Source: Streptomyces sp. Ru71 (GTDB taxonomy: Bacteria > Actinomycetota > Actinomycetes > Streptomycetales > Streptomycetaceae). From it: a DNA stretch of 64,000 nt. The stretch spans positions 1-64,000 of the forward strand of contig NZ_PQSS01000032.1 of assembly GCF_002920535.1 (NCBI RefSeq), in the 5' to 3' direction. Position 1 is the first letter of the stretch. The number at the start of each line of letters is the position of its first letter. A model generated the notes under the pieces. The model was not told the origin of the DNA and ran no database searches. It was given only the letters and a program-made list of their open reading frames with translations. This document shows, in pieces, positions 59,650 through 64,000 of the stretch. The position numbers and the translations under genes are program-made.

Positions 59650-61698
59650 TCAGGGGCAGCTGATGCGGGTGTCGCCCGTGTCGGTGGTGCAGGTGTCGAA
59701 GTCGGGACCGCCGTTGGCCGTGTCGTTGGCGCTCACGCCGTCGGCGGTGTTGACCCGGTCGGCGCCGGAGTTGCCGTAGACGTTGTCGTTGCCGGGGCCG
59801 CCGTACAGCGTGTCGCTGCCGGTGCCGCCGTCGATGAAGTCGTTGCCGTAGTCGCCGTAGACGGTGTCCGTGCCGCCGCTGGAGCGAATCGTGTCGTTGC
59901 CGCCGAGGCCACAGATCACGTCGTTGCCGAAGGTCCCGTTGAGCGTGTCGGCGCCGCTGGTGCCGACGATCGTGCAGCCCCGGGTGTTGGCCACACCGGT
60001 CGTCGCCGTGGCGGCGTTGTTGCCGGTGTTCGGGTCGCTCTGGGTGGCGGTGACCCGGGCGGTGTCCGTGAGCGTGCCGGTGGCGCGGGGCTCGGCGACC
60101 ACGGTGACCGTGGCGCTCGCGCCCGGCGCCAGCGAGTTCAGCGCGCAGGTGGCGGTGGTGGCGGTGATGGTGCAGCTGCCCTGCCCGGTCGTCGCCGACA
60201 CGAGCGTGGCGCCGGCGCCGGAGAGGGTGTCGGTCAGCGTCACCCCGGTGGCCGTCGCGGTGGAGGTCGACGCGTTGGTCACCTGCACGGTGTACGTGGC
60301 CCGGTTGCCCAGGGTGAGCGACGTCGGCCCCGTCTTGGTCACCGACAGATCGGCGCTCGCCGGGGGCGGCGGGGGCGGGGTGGTGCCACCGCCCTGGTAG
60401 CGGGCCAGCGCGAAGTCGTTGTTCGCCCCGCCCTGGCCGGCGGCGACGATCCGGCCCGAGGAGTCGAGCGTCACGCCGCGCGCGGTGTCGCTGCCGCCGA
60501 AGTCGGTGACCACCAGGCCGCCGGTGCCGAAGCCGCTGTCGGGGCCGCCGTCGGGGTTGTAGCGCAGGATGCCGAAGTTGCCGCCGCTGGTGCCGCCGGC
60601 GACGACGATCCGGCCGTCCGGCTGGAGCGTCACGTCGTTGGCGTTGCCGCCGGGCGTGACGACCCGGCCGTCGCCGTCGAAGCTCGTGTCCAGGCTGCCG
60701 TTGCTCAGGTAGCGGGCGAGCGCGTACCGGTCGTCGCTGTTGCCGGCCGCGACGATCCTGCCGTCGGGCTGGACCGCCAGCGACTCCACGTGGTCGTAGC
60801 CGCCGAAGTCGGTCCGCACGATGCCGTTGCTGCCGAACCCGGTGTCCAGGCTGCCGTTGCTGTTGAGGCGGGTCAGGTAGAAGTCGAAGCGGGTCGTCCC
60901 GACCTCGCCCCCGACGACGATCTTCCCGTCGGGTTGCAGGGCCAGGGCGCGACCGTCGCCGCCCTCCTCCAGCGACTGCGGCGACGGGTCGGCGACCGCC
61001 ACGCCGTCGCCGTCGAAGGAGGTGTCCGGACTGCCGTCGGGGTTGTAGCGCGCCACCACCGCGTTGCCCCCGCTGTAGCCGGCGGCGACGATCCGGTCGC
61101 TGGAGTCGATCGCCACGTCGAGTGCCTCGGTGGGCCCGGGGATGTTGTCGGCCAGTACGATGCCGTCCCCGCCGAAGCCGGTGTCCAGGCTGCCGTCGCT
61201 GTTGTAGCGGGCGACCACGAACCAGCAGCAGTTCTCGAAGTCCCGCCAGGCGGTGCCCACCACGACGATCTTGCCGTCGCGCTGGATCGCCACGCCGCCC
61301 GCGTAGTCGTCGAGGAACTCGGGGGCCACGACGGTGGTCACCCGGCCGTCGCCGCCGAAGGACGGGTCCAGGGAACCGTCGGGGTTGTGCCGGCTCAGCG
61401 CGAAGTCGGAGTCCCCGTTGGGATTGGTCGCGCCACCCACCGTGACGATCTTGCCGTCGCCCTGCAGGGCCAGCTCGTTGCCGTAGTCGTAGCCGCCGAA
61501 GTCGGTGAGGACCCGGCCGTCCCCGTCGAAGGAGGGGTCCAGGTCGCCGGGCGCGGCGACCGCGATCCCCGGCAGGGCCAGCAGGAGCGCCAGCACGCCC
61601 GCGGCGACGGTCCCGGCGCGGGCCGGGAGGGACCGGCGGCGCCGCTCGCTGTGTCGGCGCCACGCCGAGCGCAGATGAGAGGTGAGCATGCGCGACAC
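59650..61698 (-). CDS. Secreted delta-60 repeat protein with DUF11 and RTX calcium-binding repeats
   Basis: 682 residues from GTG 61698, or 679 from ATG 61689; neither has a strong ribosome site. A signal peptide (AGTVAAGVLALLLALPGIAV) precedes about eight delta-60 repeats (DPSFGGDGRV, then LQPDGKIVVAG) up to about 430. A Pro linker and a DUF11 domain follow (LSVTKTGPTSLTLGNRATYT). The C-terminus has RTX nonapeptides (GNDVICGLGGNDTIRSSGG and YGGPGNDNVYG). It probably binds Ca2+ outside the cell; RTX repeats are usually type I secretion substrates, but here a Sec signal is present. Confidence 0.88.
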   Translation of the reverse strand: MSRMLTSHLRSAWRRHSERRRRSLPARAGTVAAGVLALLLALPGIAVAAPGDLDPSFDGDGRVLTDFGGYDYGNELALQGDGKIVTVGGATNPNGDSDFALSRHNPDGSLDPSFGGDGRVTTVVAPEFLDDYAGGVAIQRDGKIVVVGTAWRDFENCCWFVVARYNSDGSLDTGFGGDGIVLADNIPGPTEALDVAIDSSDRIVAAGYSGGNAVVARYNPDGSPDTSFDGDGVAVADPSPQSLEEGGDGRALALQPDGKIVVGGEVGTTRFDFYLTRLNSNGSLDTGFGSNGIVRTDFGGYDHVESLAVQPDGRIVAAGNSDDRYALARYLSNGSLDTSFDGDGRVVTPGGNANDVTLQPDGRIVVAGGTSGGNFGILRYNPDGGPDSGFGTGGLVVTDFGGSDTARGVTLDSSGRIVAAGQGGANNDFALARYQGGGTTPPPPPPASADLSVTKTGPTSLTLGNRATYTVQVTNASTSTATATGVTLTDTLSGAGATLVSATTGQGSCTITATTATCALNSLAPGASATVTVVAEPRATGTLTDTARVTATQSDPNTGNNAATATTGVANTRGCTIVGTSGADTLNGTFGNDVICGLGGNDTIRSSGGTDTVYGDYGNDFIDGGTGSDTLYGGPGNDNVYGNSGADRVNTADGVSANDTANGGPDFDTCTTDTGDTRISCP

Positions 61699-61810
61699 AG
61701 TGGCGTGAGTCGCACACGATTTCGCCCGGCACGAGCCGCGTTGCGCTCACCGGACCTGAGAAACCACTCCTGTAGGTGAGCATGCGCGCGGCGGGCCGGG
61801 GAAACAGCGA

Positions 61811-61863
61811 GGGCCTGCCGTCACCACCGGCGTCGGGGCGGACGGGGCGGTGACGGCAGGCCC
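61811..61863 (-). terminator. Likely terminator after pckG
   Basis: A perfect 15-bp stem (61811-61825 and 61849-61863) with a 23-base loop, 117 bp beyond the pckG stop on the minus strand. It could also serve the opposite strand. No gene is seen in the gap 61699-61979, which also holds the promoter of the gene ending at 59650. Confidence 0.6.
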
Positions 61864-61979
61864 GGGGCCGCGCACGCCGTTGTGCGCTGCCTCGCCGGTC
61901 TGCTCCGCGGCCGGCCGTGACGATGCAGATGGTCAGGGCACAGTCGGTTCAACCGACCGCGGGGTTTGCGGGGGCGGGA

Positions 61980-63800
61980 TCAGCCCAGGCGCTCGACGAG
62001 CGCGCGGTACTGGTCCCACAGCTCCTTCGGGGTGTGGTCGCCGAAGGTGTTCAGGTGCTCGGGGACCAGGGCGGCCTCCTCGCGCCAGACCTCCTTGTCC
62101 ACGGTGAGCAGGAAGTCCAGGTCCTTGTCGGCCAGGTCCAGGCCGTCGGTGTCCAGGGCGTCCTTGGTCGGCAGGATGCCGATCGGCGTCTCGACGCCCT
62201 CGGCCTTGCCCTCCAGGCGCTCCACGATCCACTTCAGGACGCGGGAGTTCTCGCCGAAGCCGGGCCAGACGAACTTGCCCTCGTCGTTCTTGCGGAACCA
62301 GTTGACGTAGTAGATCTTCGGCAGCTTGGACTGGTCCTTGTCCTTGGCCACGTCGACCCAGTGGGCCATGTAGTCGCCCATGTTGTAGCCGCAGAACGGC
62401 AGCATCGCGAACGGGTCGCGGCGCAGCTCGCCGACCTTGCCCTCGGCGGCGGCGGTCTTCTCGGAGGCCACGTTGGCGCCGAGGAAGACGCCGTGGTTCC
62501 AGTCGAAGGACTCCGTGACCAGCGGCACGGCGCTGGCGCGGCGGCCGCCGAAGAGGATCGCGGAGATCGGCACGCCCTTGGGGTCCTCCCACTCGGGCGC
62601 GATGATCGGGCACTGCGAGGCGGGGACGGTGAAGCGGGCGTTGGGGTGGGCGGCCGGGGTGTCGGACTCCGGCGTCCAGTCGTTGCCCTTCCAGTCGGTG
62701 AGGTGGGCCGGGAGCTCCTCGGTCATGCCCTCCCACCACACGTCGCCGTCGTCGGTGAGCGCGACGTTGGTGAAGACGGCGTTGCCCCACAGGGTCTTCA
62801 TGGCGTTGGCGTTGGTGTGCTCGCCGGTGCCGGGCGCGACGCCGAAGAAGCCGGCCTCGGGGTTGATCGCGTACAGGCGGCCGTCCTCGCCGAAGCGCAT
62901 CCAGGCGATGTCGTCGCCGATGGTCTCCACGGTCCAGCCGGAGATCGTGGGCTCCAGCATGGCGAGGTTGGTCTTGCCGCAGGCGCTCGGGAAGGCGGCG
63001 GCGACGTACTTGGACTCGCCCTGCGGCGGGGTGAGCTTGAGGATCAGCATGTGCTCGGCGAGCCAGCCCTCGTCACGGGCCATGACGGAGGCGATGCGCA
63101 GGGCGTAGCACTTCTTGCCGAGCAGGGCGTTGCCGCCGTAGCCGGAGCCGTAGGACCAGATCTCGCGGTCCTCGGGGAAGTGCGAGATGTACTTGGTGGA
63201 GTTGCAGGGCCACGGAACGTCCTCCTGGCCCTCCTCCAGCGGGGCGCCCAGGGTGTGGACGGCCTTGACGAAGAAGCCCTCGGAGCCCAGCTCCTCCAGG
63301 ACCGGCTGGCCCATGCGGGTCATGGTGCGCATGGAGACGGCGACGTAGGCGGAGTCGGTGATCTCGACGCCGATCGCGGACAGCGGGGAGCCGAGCGGGC
63401 CCATGCAGAAGGGCACGACGTACATGGTGCGGCCGCGCATGGAGCCGCGGAACAGGCCCTTCTCACCGCTGAAGATCTCCCGCATCTCGGCGGGGTCCTT
63501 CCAGTGGTTGGTCGGGCCGGCGTCCTCCTCCTTCTCGGAGCAGATGAAGGTCCGGTCCTCGACGCGCGCGACGTCGGTCGGGTCGGAGGCCGCGTAGTAG
63601 CTGTTCGGGCGCTTGATCGGGTCGAGTTTCCGGAAGGTGCCCTTGGCGACGAGCTCCTCGCAGAGGCGCTCGTACTCGGCCTCGGACCCGTCACACCAGA
63701 CCACGTTGTCCGGCTGCGTCAGTTCGGCGATCTCGTTGACCCACGAGATCAGTTCCTGATGGTCGGTGGGGACGCTGGAAGCCGAGTTGTCGCGCGCCAC
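61980..63800 (-). CDS. pckG: Phosphoenolpyruvate carboxykinase (GTP)
   Basis: 606 residues from GTG 63800, which follows AGGAGCAACC; in-frame codons further upstream lack a ribosome site. Landmarks of the GTP-dependent family are [20 protein letters not shown], the Cys-containing P-loop [15 protein letters not shown], the metal site [20 protein letters not shown] and [13 protein letters not shown]. It converts oxaloacetate and GTP to phosphoenolpyruvate and CO2, starting gluconeogenesis; in Streptomyces this gene is at the SCO4979 position. Cytoplasmic. The 200 bp before it, to the window end, hold its promoter but no recognisable signal. Confidence 0.96.
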   Translation of the reverse strand: MARDNSASSVPTDHQELISWVNEIAELTQPDNVVWCDGSEAEYERLCEELVAKGTFRKLDPIKRPNSYYAASDPTDVARVEDRTFICSEKEEDAGPTNHWKDPAEMREIFSGEKGLFRGSMRGRTMYVVPFCMGPLGSPLSAIGVEITDSAYVAVSMRTMTRMGQPVLEELGSEGFFVKAVHTLGAPLEEGQEDVPWPCNSTKYISHFPEDREIWSYGSGYGGNALLGKKCYALRIASVMARDEGWLAEHMLILKLTPPQGESKYVAAAFPSACGKTNLAMLEPTISGWTVETIGDDIAWMRFGEDGRLYAINPEAGFFGVAPGTGEHTNANAMKTLWGNAVFTNVALTDDGDVWWEGMTEELPAHLTDWKGNDWTPESDTPAAHPNARFTVPASQCPIIAPEWEDPKGVPISAILFGGRRASAVPLVTESFDWNHGVFLGANVASEKTAAAEGKVGELRRDPFAMLPFCGYNMGDYMAHWVDVAKDKDQSKLPKIYYVNWFRKNDEGKFVWPGFGENSRVLKWIVERLEGKAEGVETPIGILPTKDALDTDGLDLADKDLDFLLTVDKEVWREEAALVPEHLNTFGDHTPKELWDQYRALVERLG

Positions 63801-64000
63801 GGTTGCTCCTAAGTGAGGGATTTTGTCCTTGTGGCCCCGTGGGGGCTGCGACCCGGACGCTTGAGTGATGCTCATCCGGTGCCGACCGCACTCATTTGAT
63901 CGTATCCGACACGTGTGCCCATATGTCCAGGGGGCCTCACAGGTGAGCGACGTGAGGAAGGCCACGGTTTCCAGGCGGGTTTACGTTCTCTTTGTGTGCG

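Overview
The window is very GC-rich chromosomal DNA. Third codon positions are mostly G or C, GTG starts are common, and many stop/start codons overlap (ATGA, GTGA). Gene content points to Streptomyces: oxyR-ahpCD, a Flp/Tad pilus operon, a chitinase behind 12-bp DasR-type repeats, secreted Pro/Thr-rich proteins, a SpoIIE-type phosphatase with a rare TTA codon, an SCO4983-family protein, and a GTP-dependent PEP carboxykinase. From memory, the order resembles the S. coelicolor core chromosome around SCO5042 down to SCO4979. That synteny is recollection, not a search result.

Layout. 1-5.2 kb: a TetR regulator cut by the left edge, class II fumarase, a DUF402 protein and a SpoIIE/GAF/ATPase phosphatase. 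5.3-9.0 kb: a bifunctional penicillin-binding protein, then an SPFH-protein/ribbon-helix-helix pair. 9.0-13.4 kb: a padR-ABC transporter operon bracketed by inverted copies of a dispersed intergenic repeat. 13.4-15.7 kb: the oxyR/ahpCD peroxide-response locus, with an OxyR operator I could locate. 15.8-24.2 kb: housekeeping genes (cupin, AI-2E-type permease, SLT hydrolase, PhoH, isoprenyl transferase, methyltransferase, DinB, flavin oxidoreductase). 24.3-28.9 kb: an accessory five-gene operon around a putative type VII-secreted protein, whose last gene has a frameshift. 29.0-40.4 kb: a Tad pilus cluster with an embedded two-component system, and an OmpA-like protein at its end. 40.6-46.9 kb: chitinase, an ECF-type sigma factor with a membrane partner, an Nramp-like permease and a small acidic protein. 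47.0-53.9 kb: two divergent operons, KDG-type kinase/IclR/RidA(/gntP) and amino-acid deaminase/D-aminoacylase, separated by a 21-bp palindrome; the gntP permease has been destroyed and only its 3' end remains next to a TnpB element. 53.9-64 kb: a secreted protease, a Pro-rich membrane protein, an aminotransferase, an SCO4983-family protein, two large secreted proteins and pckG.

The most interesting signals are these. First, the TnpB element has intact RuvC residues, a structured 3' end and a predicted guide that reads straight into the wrecked gntP. Second, the type VII-like operon ends in a gene broken at a six-base homopolymer. Third, the Tad operon begins with an unrecognised zinc-ribbon protein and carries its own two-component system, whose kinase N-terminus is partly encoded by a dispersed repeat. 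Fourth, the TTA codon in the SpoIIE-type phosphatase suggests bldA control. I found no CRISPR array, rRNA or tRNA.
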